Shown here: piece by piece, positions 1 through 10,374 of the stretch
Layout: every line of letters begins with the position of its first letter
Numbering within the stretch: position 1 is the stretch's first letter
Source of the DNA: Stieleria maiorica
GTDB taxonomy: Bacteria; Planctomycetota; Planctomycetia; Pirellulales; Pirellulaceae
Length of the DNA: 64,000 nucleotides
NCBI RefSeq assembly: GCF_008035925.1
Contig: NZ_CP036264.1
Span: 4,958,402 to 5,022,401, forward strand
Reading direction: 5' to 3'
The notes under the pieces: generated by a model
The model's input: only the letters and a program-made list of their open reading frames with translations
Databases searched by the model: none
Told to the model about the DNA's origin: nothing
Program-made: the position numbers and the translations under genes

Positions 1-3000
1 CGCAGCATTGGTCGTGCTGGGCCGCAAAATGCTAAACGTGGCGCTGAACGGAGAGCGATGCACAACGGTGACGCGGTCGTGCGTGGTCGCAAAACCGGTG
101 CCCGCGTTTCCGTTGGGGGTCAGCGTGGTAAACGGCCGATCTTTCTGAACCGCAGGGATCTTGCGCCGCGAGTCCATTTTGACCGGCGGCGTGAAACGCG
201 TGCCGTCATACTGCGATCGCCCGGAATCTGCCCAGTAGTTGTCGTTGGTAAAGTCTCCATCGCCGTTGCGGTCGACCTGTTCGCGAGGATCTTGCTCCCC
301 ATTGATGGTGGTCAAATCGATCGGAATGAAGTCTTCGGTCAGGTAGGGATTGTCGATCGCGTGATAGGGCTGGGTCGGATCCGCCAGCCGTTGCAACAGA
401 ATCGTTCGCACTTCCTGGTGCGTTCCGACCGAATTCCAATGCACTGGAATCGGGTTTCCCATCGCATCGTTCGCCATGTACGTATTGTCTTCCATCGGCG
501 TGCCGGCGACATGATCAAACGGCACGTCGGGATGCAGTCCGTTGCCGTTGTCGTAGTCACGATACCCGTCGATTAACGGGTAACCGTTCGGAGCCGGGTT
601 GACCGAGATACGATGGGTGGGGTTGGGGTAATAGTTCGCGCCCGACAGCGGAGCGCTGATGTTGAAGCCCATGTCGACCAATTCTTCTGCGGCGTACGCG
701 CCGTTGTTGTAATACCCGGACCATCCCGCGCTGATCGGATCCACCGCCGCCGGATTGACTTCATGCGGACGCAACGATTCACAGACAAACGGCCGAATTC
801 TCGGAATGTGATACGCGGCGTTGTTGTCCTCGAAATAACGCGGCGTCATCTCAGGATCACCCACCGCTCGTGCCCGCAGGTCAAAGTAGTTCAGCCGGAA
901 ATCGGGACCGCCGCCCTGAAGTGCGAACTCAATTCGTTGTTCCACCGGATGGTATTCGTACGACGGAGCGGTTGACAGCGTGGTCTGGCCGAGAATCGTC
1001 GAAGCCCGTGGACCCACAACCCCGTATTCGCCCGGGGCCAGAATCGCCGGCGCGGGTTCCAGGTTCATCCCGATTCGCACCTGTTGTCGATTGAAATAAA
1101 CATTCGACGGATTCATTCCACTCAGCCGCGGATTGATGTAGTCCGGCAACTGCGGTGTGGATGTCACCGGTTCGACGATCGCCAGCGACGGATCGGGTTG
1201 TAGGTTGGCGAACCAGACAAACCGCTCCAGGAACAATTCATGCGGGCTGCCGTTTCTCGGTTCAAAATCCGGATCGGCCAGATAGACGCGTTCACGCGGA
1301 TCTCGCGTGGGTGGGAAGGGAACGTGTTTGATGTCCGCGCTATGGCGCTCGCCGGCGTCCCATTGATCCACACGCGGATCGACTTGGGCCGGATCGGTCC
1401 AGTCGACCGCATTCTGGGTCAGGTAATCCAATTCCTCGGGTCGCATATCGTTGGACACCAAGTCACGGCCCAATCGGTTGGCATCAAACAGCCAACGCGT
1501 ACTCTTGTTGAGGTCGTTCCCGGTGGGCACGCCGACGGCCAATCGCCAAACCGGCGAAAGCAGGTTCCCCGAGCCGACGACGCGGTCCAAACGAAGATTG
1601 CCTGCAGCGTCGTACAACTCTCGCGGAAACGACTCCTGACCGACCGTTGCCGAGCCGTTGTTCGGTGATCGCAGTGAGTGGATTTCGACAAAGGCGCTCG
1701 CTTGGGGAATCCGGAACTGATCCATGTCCTGGTCCGGTAACGTCCCCGTGGTCGGATCGCCGTCGCCGTCGGCATCGGCGTCCTCATCGCTCGCGATTTC
1801 TCCGGGTTGGGTGCCGGTTTCCATCAGGTTGCGTTTAAGCCGCTTGTCGTGGACCGCGATCGCTTCGGTCAATTCGACCTCCGGACGTTCCATGCCCCAC
1901 ACCGTATGCAGCGCAGCAATCTCGGGATTGAACCCGTCAAAAGGATTGGGGTCATATCGCAGACGCGTCCTCGCGACGTTGGTGTCGCGGAAATCAACGA
2001 CGTTAACCGCCCATTGTGCGATCCGGCGGGCGACGTAGCGGTTTCGCGAGTCGACGTCGGTGAAATTGCCGGGACTGGGATACGGGAAATTGGGCACATA
2101 CTCGACCGGTGCCGTCGATGTCGGATCATAGATCAACATAAACATCAACACGTACAAGTGACGTGCGAGCAACTCTTCCCCGGTCGGCGCCTTCAACATG
2201 GTCTGAACCGGCGGCGTCCCATTGTTGTTGTCGACGTCCAAACTGAATACCGTCCCGACGTCGTTGACGGAGTCCAGGATCCCGTCGTTGTTCATGTCAT
2301 AGCCGTCGAAATCAGGGACGATCGGCGCCCCCGGTGCCGTGGTCAACGCGGCGGGGGTGTAGTGCGTCGTCGCATACTTCGCATTGGCAGTCGCTTGTTG
2401 CGGGTAGGAACCTGCGATCGCCGGGAAAGCACGTTCGGTGCTCCGCACGTTATTCGGCTGTGGTCCACCGCCCGAAACCACTCGGTTAACACTTTCCCGC
2501 GATTCATCAAACACGTCGTCGTTCGCGGGCCCGGTGTTGTACAACTGCGTCGTGTTGTTGTTCTCGCCATTGCCGAGCGCCCGGTTGACGTTCAGCTTGG
2601 AACCCTTGCGAAGTTCCACGGCCAGCATCCGATCCAAGTGGGCCTGCTGCTCGATATACGGTACCGATGCGATCCTCAGTTTTTCGGCGAGCATTCGTAC
2701 CAGGCTGGGCATGCCGGGAACTTCAGGCGAATCGACGCTTCGGCTTTCAACCGTGATCAGATTGCGGAGCGCCTCATTGCGGCGGACGGCATCGCCGAGC
2801 AATTCCGTCAATCGCCCGCCGATGCGACCATTTTGAAGCAGGTCGATGTACTCGGTCGGCGTGAACGGAGTGTCATCACCCAGCGGTGACGTGACGCCCA
2901 ACTCGTAAATGTGATTCGCCTTGTCATCGATGTCCTGCTCGGAAAACGGAATCACGCCGGCAGGAACAACGCCCATCGTGAATTCCTGGTTACCGCGACT

Positions 3001-5529
3001 GTCCTTGCGGGTCGTGGACACGCCCATCATGTCCATCGGGCGTCCCCAAATGCTGTTGGGCGTGTGGACCAGCGGCTGTGGCGGCAGCGGCGGGACCGGC
3101 GGTGTCGGCGTCGGGAACGGAATCTTGGCCAAAGCGCTGGACAGTCGCAGCGGATCCAACGCGTCACCGGCCGCCGGCAACTTGTGTTCGTTCAGCCCGG
3201 GATAGGGTGCCAGGTAATCGTAGACCTGACCGCCGTTGCGAACGTTCAACAGGTTTCCGTAACGCGAACGCAACAGACCGATGTTCGTTGCGTTGTTGCG
3301 GAACGACAATCGCGTTCCGACCTGGCTGGTCGGCAGCGGACCGATGAAACCGCCGGGAACCGAGTCCGAGCTAAATAGATGTGAAAAATCGATCTCAGCC
3401 GGACCGACTCCTCCACCGAATCCGAACGATCCGAGCGCCCGTTGGACGGTCAAGTATTCGCCTTCGTTGTAATAGCGACGATCGCCACCGGGACGCGTCA
3501 CGCCATCGAAAAATCGGTTCTGGACGAGTTGCGACAAGTTGCCGGCGAAGTTCACATTCAGTCTGCCGTCCATGTCTTCGATCAAGGGTGCGACCAGCGG
3601 ACGGATCAATGTCCCATCGGGCGCCTGGATGTCCGGCAGCCCCATGTCGGTCCAAACACTATCGGGCAAACCGTCGCCATCGTTGTCTACATCCCACGGC
3701 CCATTGACCAACCAGGTCGCAAGCGCTCGTAAATCTTGAGCCGTCTGGTTGAAATTGGCGGGAACTGATAGGTCGACGCTTAAATCGAGTGTCTGGCTCA
3801 GCACGGGGACAGGATTAGACCCGGAAAAACCGGGGGCGCCATCGTAGGGAACCCCATCTCCATCCAGGTCGCCCAATTGGTCTTGAACGCTACCCGTTTG
3901 GACGCGATGTGAAATGTTCAGCGGACGACTTGTAGCTCGTCGGATTCGCCTGATTAAAGCCGCGAGACGCAGTTCATCATTAAAATTGGGAGGGTTACCT
4001 ATTGAAGGGCTCGCAACGATCGTTGCAAAGTTGCGTTGCAAAGCAGGATTCGCTCTGTTTACGCCAGCATCTCGCTCGATCCAGATCGGAGCGTTCATCA
4101 AGTAGTTGATGACCGAGGGACGATGGAACGAGGGGATCACATTCTGACCGAGCTGCCGATGCAATTCGGTTTCATTGAAGGTCCCCGGATAGACGGGCAC
4201 GAAGGTCGGTGAAGTCGTGTCGACGCGACGATGGTCGCTCGGCTGAAAGGCCAAGAACCAGTTCTCCAGCCCCGCGGCATCCCACTGCTCGTCCGGTTCC
4301 GGGAACCTGCCCGTTCCGGAAGAATTGCCGGGACGAATTGCTCCGCCCATCAACGCCGCGTTCTGCTGCAATTCCATGTCCGCAAACGGGTCCACGACCA
4401 CGCCGTCGCGTCCGATCCCCGTCAATCCGCTGGGGTTCATGCCGCGGCCATTGAACGGAACACCGTTCATCGTGAACCCGTAACCGACGTCATCACTGAA
4501 TGGAGCACCAAACTCGCCGGCATCGTCGATCACGTTGTCGCCGTTGTCGTCGAACCCCGCCCGTCCGGGCTGGCCATCGGGACCGGGGCTGTAAAGCAAG
4601 GCGTTCGGGAAACGATCGGCGATGTCGTACAGCGGCTGCTGGGTGCCTTGAAACTCAATTTCCTCGCTCGGCATCTCCGACAGGTCGATCACAAAGCAAC
4701 CGGCCAGCAAATACTCTTCGGCGACGTAGTTGTTCGCGTTGTTGTAGGGCGCGTTGGTGTTGTCCGTCGGATCGGGGCGGACCACATCGTCCAGCGTTCT
4801 TCCGGCCGGCAGCGGCGGCGCGGGCGGATTGTTCAAACGCGCCGTTTCCGGTTCGCCGTTTTGGCGACCGAACGATCGGATCACGCGGAACGTCACCCCG
4901 GCTAGCGGCCCTTCGTCAAACGTCACCAACCGACCGGCAAACACATCGTCCAAGTCGGGACGTTGTTCGATGTGATAACGATAGGTGTTGACCGGACTCA
5001 TGCTGGCGTAGCCCGGGGAACGATCGATCGCGGGGTTGCTCAGTTCACCTTCGTCGTACCAGGAAACCAGATTGGTCGGGAATTTGAACAGCGTCGTCTC
5101 CGGCGTCCCGTTGATGTTCCCGCTGCCGTCGCGCGGCATGGGCAGCAGCAACGTGCCGCCGACTTTGTCTCGTAGCGCGGGCAACCCGTACAGCGGGATC
5201 GGCAAGTTATTGCGGTTGACGTTCCCCCGCAGGTGACCGACTCGCATCTGCACGCCGTCGGTCCCGTACATGTCCTCCAGCAAACTATGCCCAAACGCCG
5301 CTGATCGCGGATTGTTGGTGCCGACGACCAATTGCAACAGCGCCGACTCGATCGGTTCGTCGACCGGAATCGCGGTCCGTTGGCGTTCCTTGTTGGAATA
5401 CGCGGTGCGTGCCATCTGGGAGCTGAACACGACAAAGCTGATCACAAGGACCGTGAACAGGGACAGCATCCCCAGCACGATCAAGAGAACAACACCGTGG
5501 CGATCTTGTTTGGAAACTTTTGGCATCAT
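1..5529 (-). CDS. Very large GspK-like pseudopilin-type protein, C-terminus beyond the window
   Basis: The frame is open from the ATG ATG at 5529/5526 to base 1, giving at least 1843 residues without a stop. The N-terminus is a short basic stretch followed by one hydrophobic helix (about residues 11-36, HGVVLLIVLGMLSLFTVLVI). This resembles the start of GspK/PilX minor pseudopilins, though no clear prepilin cleavage site is seen. The rest is long, rich in Asp, Asn, Pro and Gly, and looks extracytoplasmic. It is the last visible gene of the pseudopilin series and lies 144 bp behind the preceding gene. Family GspK proteins are about 300-350 residues, so this is five times longer. The secretion role is inferred from the N-terminus and neighbours; the bulk is not recognised. 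Confidence 0.8.
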   Translation of the reverse strand, partial: MMPKVSKQDRHGVVLLIVLGMLSLFTVLVISFVVFSSQMARTAYSNKERQRTAIPVDEPIESALLQLVVGTNNPRSAAFGHSLLEDMYGTDGVQMRVGHLRGNVNRNNLPIPLYGLPALRDKVGGTLLLPMPRDGSGNINGTPETTLFKFPTNLVSWYDEGELSNPAIDRSPGYASMSPVNTYRYHIEQRPDLDDVFAGRLVTFDEGPLAGVTFRVIRSFGRQNGEPETARLNNPPAPPLPAGRTLDDVVRPDPTDNTNAPYNNANNYVAEEYLLAGCFVIDLSEMPSEEIEFQGTQQPLYDIADRFPNALLYSPGPDGQPGRAGFDDNGDNVIDDAGEFGAPFSDDVGYGFTMNGVPFNGRGMNPSGLTGIGRDGVVVDPFADMELQQNAALMGGAIRPGNSSGTGRFPEPDEQWDAAGLENWFLAFQPSDHRRVDTTSPTFVPVYPGTFNETELHRQLGQNVIPSFHRPSVINYLMNAPIWIERDAGVNRANPALQRNFATIVASPSIGNPPNFNDELRLAALIRRIRRATSRPLNISHRVQTGSVQDQLGDLDGDGVPYDGAPGFSGSNPVPVLSQTLDLSVDLSVPANFNQTAQDLRALATWLVNGPWDVDNDGDGLPDSVWTDMGLPDIQAPDGTLIRPLVAPLIEDMDGRLNVNFAGNLSQLVQNRFFDGVTRPGGDRRYYNEGEYLTVQRALGSFGFGGGVGPAEIDFSHLFSSDSVPGGFIGPLPTSQVGTRLSFRNNATNIGLLRSRYGNLLNVRNGGQVYDYLAPYPGLNEHKLPAAGDALDPLRLSSALAKIPFPTPTPPVPPLPPQPLVHTPNSIWGRPMDMMGVSTTRKDSRGNQEFTMGVVPAGVIPFSEQDIDDKANHIYELGVTSPLGDDTPFTPTEYIDLLQNGRIGGRLTELLGDAVRRNEALRNLITVESRSVDSPEVPGMPSLVRMLAEKLRIASVPYIEQQAHLDRMLAVELRKGSKLNVNRALGNGENNNTTQLYNTGPANDDVFDESRESVNRVVSGGGPQPNNVRSTERAFPAIAGSYPQQATANAKYATTHYTPAALTTAPGAPIVPDFDGYDMNNDGILDSVNDVGTVFSLDVDNNNGTPPVQTMLKAPTGEELLARHLYVLMFMLIYDPTSTAPVEYVPNFPYPSPGNFTDVDSRNRYVARRIAQWAVNVVDFRDTNVARTRLRYDPNPFDGFNPEIAALHTVWGMERPEVELTEAIAVHDKRLKRNLMETGTQPGEIASDEDADADGDGDPTTGTLPDQDMDQFRIPQASAFVEIHSLRSPNNGSATVGQESFPRELYDAAGNLRLDRVVGSGNLLSPVWRLAVGVPTGNDLNKSTRWLFDANRLGRDLVSNDMRPEELDYLTQNAVDWTDPAQVDPRVDQWDAGERHSADIKHVPFPPTRDPRERVYLADPDFEPRNGSPHELFLERFVWFANLQPDPSLAIVEPVTSTPQLPDYINPRLSGMNPSNVYFNRQQVRIGMNLEPAPAILAPGEYGVVGPRASTILGQTTLSTAPSYEYHPVEQRIEFALQGGGPDFRLNYFDLRARAVGDPEMTPRYFEDNNAAYHIPRIRPFVCESLRPHEVNPAAVDPISAGWSGYYNNGAYAAEELVDMGFNISAPLSGANYYPNPTHRISVNPAPNGYPLIDGYRDYDNGNGLHPDVPFDHVAGTPMEDNTYMANDAMGNPIPVHWNSVGTHQEVRTILLQRLADPTQPYHAIDNPYLTEDFIPIDLTTINGEQDPREQVDRNGDGDFTNDNYWADSGRSQYDGTRFTPPVKMDSRRKIPAVQKDRPFTTLTPNGNAGTGFATTHDRVTVVHRSPFSATFSILRPSTTNAA

Positions 5530-5638
5530 GTTTGGTCTTGCGATTCGGTGTTTCACAGAAAAGGCCAAATCGCTTGGCTCGATGAGAAACAGGGGGAGCG
5601 CTTCGCCTTGTCATAAGATGGCAGCGCGATCAATTCGC

Positions 5639-5662
5639 ACCGTCGGCGTCTTTGCCGACGGT
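5639..5662. other. Perfect 9-bp intergenic hairpin between pseudopilin genes
   Basis: The arms ACCGTCGGC (5639-5647) and GCCGACGGT (5654-5662) enclose a 6-base loop. The hairpin sits 11 bases past the stop codon of the upstream gene and about 110 bases before the GspK-like gene. No T-run follows on the minus strand, so it is not a classic terminator. It may be an attenuator or an mRNA-end stabiliser. Confidence 0.5.
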
Positions 5663-5673
5663 CTTCTTTAACA

Positions 5674-7365
5674 CTAAAACTGGAACGGAAATTGTTTGAC
5701 GCTGATCACGTCGGGCATCACGACCACGATGGTTCCCAGGTCCGGATGTCCGGTGGCCGCCGTGTAGCTGTATTCGGTTGTCGCTCCCGGCGGCACAACT
5801 TCTCCCGTGCGATACGGCGGACCGAAATGGCCGTTCCCGTTGATCGCCGGTTGAATCTGGCTGGGATGAAAGACCCAATCGGGTCCACGAACCGTCACTT
5901 GAGTGTCGTAGACCGGACGCGTGGGAACCGAATTGTCCAGTGTCGGTTCTGCGGTCACGGAGGTGATTTGGAACCAGGCAAAGTGCAACGGTCCCGTGGG
6001 CTCGTTGTCGAAGACCGCGGACCGTGCCGTCGGCGTCAATTTGTCCAAACGTGAACTAATTGTCGGCGGGACTACCGCCGGGGCACTTGAATGAGGAATG
6101 GAATACGGATCGCGGCGATACTCTTGCCGCATCAAGCAAATCCAACCGCCTTCCTTCACGTCCGGGTAGGTCGCGCCGGAAGTTCGAAAGATGAATTCGC
6201 CACCCCCGCCCCCGCGAATCACATTGGCTGCGTAAGTGACGTAGCCCATCACTTCACCGGGATACGTCAGCTGGTTGTCCGGCGGATTTGGCGATCCGGG
6301 CGCCGCCCAAGCATGGGGCACAAGTTGATGTTTCAGGTCGTCGCCGCTCGGCAGGATCTCGCCACCGGGCACGGTCACCAAGCGACGGTCTTTCATCGTG
6401 ACCACCGCCGCATCGTACGAATTGCTTCCCCGGGCCGATTGGCTCATCATCACCATCGACGAGTAACGCCCGGTGACCGTCGACTTGGTCAACGATCGCA
6501 TGTCATTGGTGCTGCGTTGGACAAACAACCCGGCACCGAGTGTTGAGTCCGACGCGGTGACGATCGACAGATCATCACCCGAGGTCGAGAAGAAACGCGA
6601 CGCGGCCAGTGCCGGCGTGTCGTTCTGCGCGATCGCCGGCAGCGACAGTCTGACAAATCGTGGCGTGTTCCAGCGAACCGTACGGGCCGGAATGTTGGCA
6701 CCAGCTCCCGGTTGAGATCGATTCGTGTACGCCGGCCAGGTCCAAGTCTCTGCGTGCGATTCGGCGATCGCATTGGTGGGGGAAATCGCCGGAACGTACT
6801 GCGGGTCATAACAAGGGAACAACGTGCGATCATATCCATTGGCATCGGTCGTCGCCCCGTTGAATCGCAAGGTATTCGCCGACGAAAGGAACCAGGGGTC
6901 GATACAAAAGGCTCGTGGCAATTGATCCAACGACACACTGGTGAACCGATCGAGCGTTCCTGGCAACATCGCGCCGTTGGCGTAAAAGCCTTTATCCTGC
7001 AGCACGACAGCCGGGTGCGGAGGCGAAGTCGTGTAGAAAAAGTTCCGCGTCGTGTGCGCGTTCACCGCCTGCGTCAAGAACGAAATGTTCTGCTTCAACT
7101 TGGCCAGATCGGTTGCGATCCGGTTGTTGACTTCCTCGACGGCGCGATCGTCCTGAAGCGCCATCGCGGCATTGTTCGTCGCGACCGGCAGGATGAACGC
7201 GACGCCCATCAATCCGATCGTCAACACGCCGATCGCGAACAGCACTTCCATGATCGACAGACCGCGGCGACGAGATGATCGGCGCAGTGACGATCGGCAC
7301 AGTGACAATCGGGGCAGTGACGTCGTTGGTTCGGTGGGGACTGGAGTCGTTTTCGACATAATCAT
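5674..7365 (-). CDS. Prepilin-like protein (type IV pilin N-terminal motif), PilV-like
   Basis: The protein has 563 residues from ATG 7365. That ATG overlaps the upstream stop as ATGA, which decides the start; 7359 is an alternative ATG. A basic leader (residues 21-34) is followed by a class III prepilin site: cleavage after G35, then LSIME with Glu at +5 and a hydrophobic helix to about residue 62. A prepilin peptidase would cleave it before assembly in the inner membrane. The remainder has tandem-less, low-complexity periplasmic-type sequence that I do not recognise. It is far longer than ordinary pilins (about 150 residues). Its place between other prepilin-like genes supports a minor pseudopilin role, possibly PilV/GspI-like because of the IMEVL start. 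Confidence 0.75.
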   Translation of the reverse strand: MIMSKTTPVPTEPTTSLPRLSLCRSSLRRSSRRRGLSIMEVLFAIGVLTIGLMGVAFILPVATNNAAMALQDDRAVEEVNNRIATDLAKLKQNISFLTQAVNAHTTRNFFYTTSPPHPAVVLQDKGFYANGAMLPGTLDRFTSVSLDQLPRAFCIDPWFLSSANTLRFNGATTDANGYDRTLFPCYDPQYVPAISPTNAIAESHAETWTWPAYTNRSQPGAGANIPARTVRWNTPRFVRLSLPAIAQNDTPALAASRFFSTSGDDLSIVTASDSTLGAGLFVQRSTNDMRSLTKSTVTGRYSSMVMMSQSARGSNSYDAAVVTMKDRRLVTVPGGEILPSGDDLKHQLVPHAWAAPGSPNPPDNQLTYPGEVMGYVTYAANVIRGGGGGEFIFRTSGATYPDVKEGGWICLMRQEYRRDPYSIPHSSAPAVVPPTISSRLDKLTPTARSAVFDNEPTGPLHFAWFQITSVTAEPTLDNSVPTRPVYDTQVTVRGPDWVFHPSQIQPAINGNGHFGPPYRTGEVVPPGATTEYSYTAATGHPDLGTIVVVMPDVISVKQFPFQF

Positions 7366-8813
7366 TGAGTGGTACCGGCTGTGGTGAGTCGGCGAGATTG
7401 GTGCAGGCGTTCTCGAATCACGTTCCGCGCCGACTGGCTCCCGTTGGCCGTGGAGAATCCATAGTACGAATAGAACTTCGCCTGCGGCGGTTGACCGGCA
7501 ACGGTGTCCAATGAGATCGCACCGCTGAGCGGATGGATGCTGATCCACGCACAATCCGAATTGGCAAAGTTGGGGACCTTCTTTGGGGTCAACGCATTGG
7601 GCCACGGCGGCAAACTTTCCAGTGGCGGATCATCGGTATTGATCTGTGGATCCGTTCCCGGCACCGCGTACGGATAGCGAGCCCCGTCATCGATGTTGTC
7701 CAGAATCCCGTCGACAAATCCGACGTTGAAGGCGACCGTCGTGGACGGATCGAGTCGTTCGACGTAAAAGCCGGGGATCGTCTGGGGCGCGGAGATGGAC
7801 GGATCGCGGCGGCTGGAAAATACACCGTCCAACCGACCATCCGGGGCGAACATCACCACCACGTCTTGCAACAACGAATCGGGATCCAACGCCGGGATCA
7901 CGTTGGCCGGATCGGTGTCCAGAATGTTCTGTGCGTTGAACAACAGGGGTTCCGAACCGGTTCCGGAGATCGACAGGTCGACCACCGTCTTGCCGATCAT
8001 CGTCACGGGTGCCAGCGGCGCTTTGATCGGGTTGGTCTGGAACTTAAAACTGTAGCCCTGGCCCAATTCCAAACGGGCCGGAAATTGTGACGTTGCGATC
8101 GCGTTGGTGTAGACCCCCGGATTCGAGCTGCGCTCCGGTGCGATCGATCGGTAGTTAAAGATGATCAACGAACCGGGTACGGCGGGCGTGATCCCCAAAG
8201 TCGATGCCTGGGCGGCGGTAATCGTCCGCGACCGCGTCAGATCGAGTTCGAAATTGTAGTCCGACCCGCCGATCGAAAACCGTGTGCCGTCACCGATCAA
8301 TCGACGGGCGGGGGCCGAACCGTTCACCGCGGCGTACAGCACTCCGGCCGATTCCAGCGGAATAAAGAACTTTGCGATGACCGAGTTGGGAAGGGTTTGG
8401 TTGGCCGGCGGGGCCGGATTGGGAGCCCAAGCGGTACTCAAGTAGGGATACGCTTGGGCGTTTTGGGAGTCCCCGCGATATTCGATCGGCGATTGGACGT
8501 AGTAGATCCGCGTGGCATAGTTGGCCCCAAAGAAGTTCAGTCCGCTCGCGACACCCTCACCGATGCGACGTTGCCGCCGTTCGATCACCAATCCGAACGG
8601 ACGTCCCGTACGGATGGCTTGGGCACGGGCGTTGATGAACGCGCCTTTGACCAGCGATGCACTCCGCGACAACGTATTTTGCCGCATGCTGTCTTTCAGC
8701 GTCGGCAATGCGATCGCGGTCAACGCCGAAGCGATCGTCAATGCGACGAGCAACTCGATCAGCGTGAACGCGTTCTGGCAATGCGTCTTGCGATGTCGAA
8801 TCATCGAATTCAT
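7362..8813 (-). CDS. Prepilin-like protein with GspH-like N-terminal region
   Basis: The protein has 483 residues. The ATG follows the TAA of the upstream gene directly, with no spacer. The motif NAFTLIELLVALTIASA gives a prepilin cleavage site after A15 and the conserved Glu at +5 (E20), followed by a membrane helix. Residues about 45-70 (KGAFINARAQAIRTGRPFGL) resemble the first soluble helix of GspH/FimT pseudopilins. The long C-terminal part is not recognised. It overlaps the next gene by 4 bases. Likely role: minor pseudopilin in the pilus/T2SS-like machine (inference from motif and context). Confidence 0.78.
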   Translation of the reverse strand: MNSMIRHRKTHCQNAFTLIELLVALTIASALTAIALPTLKDSMRQNTLSRSASLVKGAFINARAQAIRTGRPFGLVIERRQRRIGEGVASGLNFFGANYATRIYYVQSPIEYRGDSQNAQAYPYLSTAWAPNPAPPANQTLPNSVIAKFFIPLESAGVLYAAVNGSAPARRLIGDGTRFSIGGSDYNFELDLTRSRTITAAQASTLGITPAVPGSLIIFNYRSIAPERSSNPGVYTNAIATSQFPARLELGQGYSFKFQTNPIKAPLAPVTMIGKTVVDLSISGTGSEPLLFNAQNILDTDPANVIPALDPDSLLQDVVVMFAPDGRLDGVFSSRRDPSISAPQTIPGFYVERLDPSTTVAFNVGFVDGILDNIDDGARYPYAVPGTDPQINTDDPPLESLPPWPNALTPKKVPNFANSDCAWISIHPLSGAISLDTVAGQPPQAKFYSYYGFSTANGSQSARNVIRERLHQSRRLTTAGTTQ

Positions 8814-10295
8814 TTAGAAGCCTGCGTCCAGAGAAGAGATATTGTCGGCGGCAGCGTCACGGAAATCGCCATCCGGATCGGGCTGGATGACCGCTCCGTA
8901 ACCACCGCCTTCTTTGGCCAACACCGTGCCGGCCGCGGACATGTAGTACGGGCCCGCGTTGGCGAAGGGCACGGAGGACACGTTGAAATAGGGATCGGGA
9001 AACCGGAACCCCGTCGTACCGGGGTACAGCGGACCGATGCTGCCGGGCGTCAAGCCGACGACCGATGAGCTGTAGTATGAATTGACGCCAAACTCCACCG
9101 TCCCGTCGTTGTCTTCGTCGGCATACGAACGCTGTAAACCAAAGGTCTTGTCACGCCCCGAACTGATCACAGCGGGCGGCAAGTAGATCGGGTGAAACGG
9201 AGACTCGGTCGTGTAGGGCGACGGGTTGGGGTGGGTTCGAGTGTCGAATCGAAAATCCACCAACAACAAGTCCAACGCATCGGGCTCGGACCGGTATTGC
9301 TCGATCTCGGTCGCGCCGGTCGGATCGTAATTCGCGATCGCCGGCGAACGAAACCCGACGGGATTGCGGACGAACGCATAGGGTTGATCCCAGGCGTCCA
9401 GGATCTCCGGCACGCCGTCACCGTCGGTGTCCCTGATGCGTGACGTCGGGATCTGGTCGATCGCCTTCTTCCCGAACAACTCCGTCGTCGCAAGAATCAA
9501 ATACAAACACTCCGACGATTCATGCTGACGGGTCCACGCGATCGGTGAAGCAGACGCCGGACCGGTGTAGGGCACATTCACATTGTGCCGTAACAGATTT
9601 TCAAAATCGTTATTGTTCGCCGCCAGCGCGATCGCATCCACCTCTGGATCGGTCGCCGGACTGCCGGCCCAGTGAAAGTCGATGGTCTCGGCCGAGAACA
9701 ACCCCAACAGCGTTCGCATTTGGTTCCACTGCGCCGGCGGTTTCAGTTGAGCCGCATTGGGGTACCAATTGGTCGTTCGCGCTGCCGCCGAGGTCGCCGC
9801 GACGGCCCGCGTTCGGTATTGCAAGGTCGCCGGCGGGTACAACAAATCCCGCTGACACTCCGGCATCACCATCCGCAACATGTCCCGGCGGGCCAGCAGG
9901 ATCAAACGCGCTTGTTCGTCGGCCATGATCTTCTGGTACTCCGACACCGTCGGTTGCGGACTACCAGGATTCGTCAGTGCGGTTCCATCGAGTGCGGTTG
10001 TCCCCAAAACACCGGCACGAACCAATTGCGGGATCGTCCGCCCGTAAGCCAAATTCATTTTTGACAGCGAGACGTCGCTCATCCGCGTCTGCAACAACTG
10101 GCCGATCGTCAGCACGTCGGCTTGGGTGCGTTTGATTCGCGCATCGGTTTGGGCCGAGGCGAGGGCATAGGTCAGCATGCCTCCGAGCGAAACCATGACC
10201 GTCATTACGACCAGCAATTCGACGAGCGTGAACGCCCGTGTCGGCCGCCGTCGTGATGACGCGTTGGCTCGGTCGTAAGTCGTCGGGTGGTGCAT
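8814..10295 (-). CDS. Prepilin-like protein, function of long C-terminal part unknown
   Basis: About 493 residues from the ATG at 10295, with a basic leader and the site TRAFTLVELLVVMTVM (cleavage after A21, Glu at +5 is E26). An in-frame ATG at 10346 would add 17 residues. Neither start has a convincing ribosome binding site, and starts further upstream would run into the preceding gene. The C-terminal part has an Asp-rich stretch (RDTDGDGVPEILDAWD) like a calcium loop, and Gly/Pro-rich sequence typical of an exported protein. The stop TAA touches the next ATG, so translation is probably coupled. Likely a minor pseudopilin; no closer family is recognised. Confidence 0.72.
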   Translation of the reverse strand: MHHPTTYDRANASSRRRPTRAFTLVELLVVMTVMVSLGGMLTYALASAQTDARIKRTQADVLTIGQLLQTRMSDVSLSKMNLAYGRTIPQLVRAGVLGTTALDGTALTNPGSPQPTVSEYQKIMADEQARLILLARRDMLRMVMPECQRDLLYPPATLQYRTRAVAATSAAARTTNWYPNAAQLKPPAQWNQMRTLLGLFSAETIDFHWAGSPATDPEVDAIALAANNNDFENLLRHNVNVPYTGPASASPIAWTRQHESSECLYLILATTELFGKKAIDQIPTSRIRDTDGDGVPEILDAWDQPYAFVRNPVGFRSPAIANYDPTGATEIEQYRSEPDALDLLLVDFRFDTRTHPNPSPYTTESPFHPIYLPPAVISSGRDKTFGLQRSYADEDNDGTVEFGVNSYYSSSVVGLTPGSIGPLYPGTTGFRFPDPYFNVSSVPFANAGPYYMSAAGTVLAKEGGGYGAVIQPDPDGDFRDAAADNISSLDAGF

Positions 10296-10374
10296 AAACT
10301 TTTTCAGGAGAGGACGATGGCGAGAGTCGACTTTAAGGAAACTCATACGGGGCAGCGTTAGGGCGTGTGGGGAA

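Noticed and set aside
1807..2889. Plus-strand open frame of 360 codons inside the GspK-like gene
   Set aside because: Antisense to a frame that is open over 5.5 kb and starts with a membrane helix in an operon of related genes.
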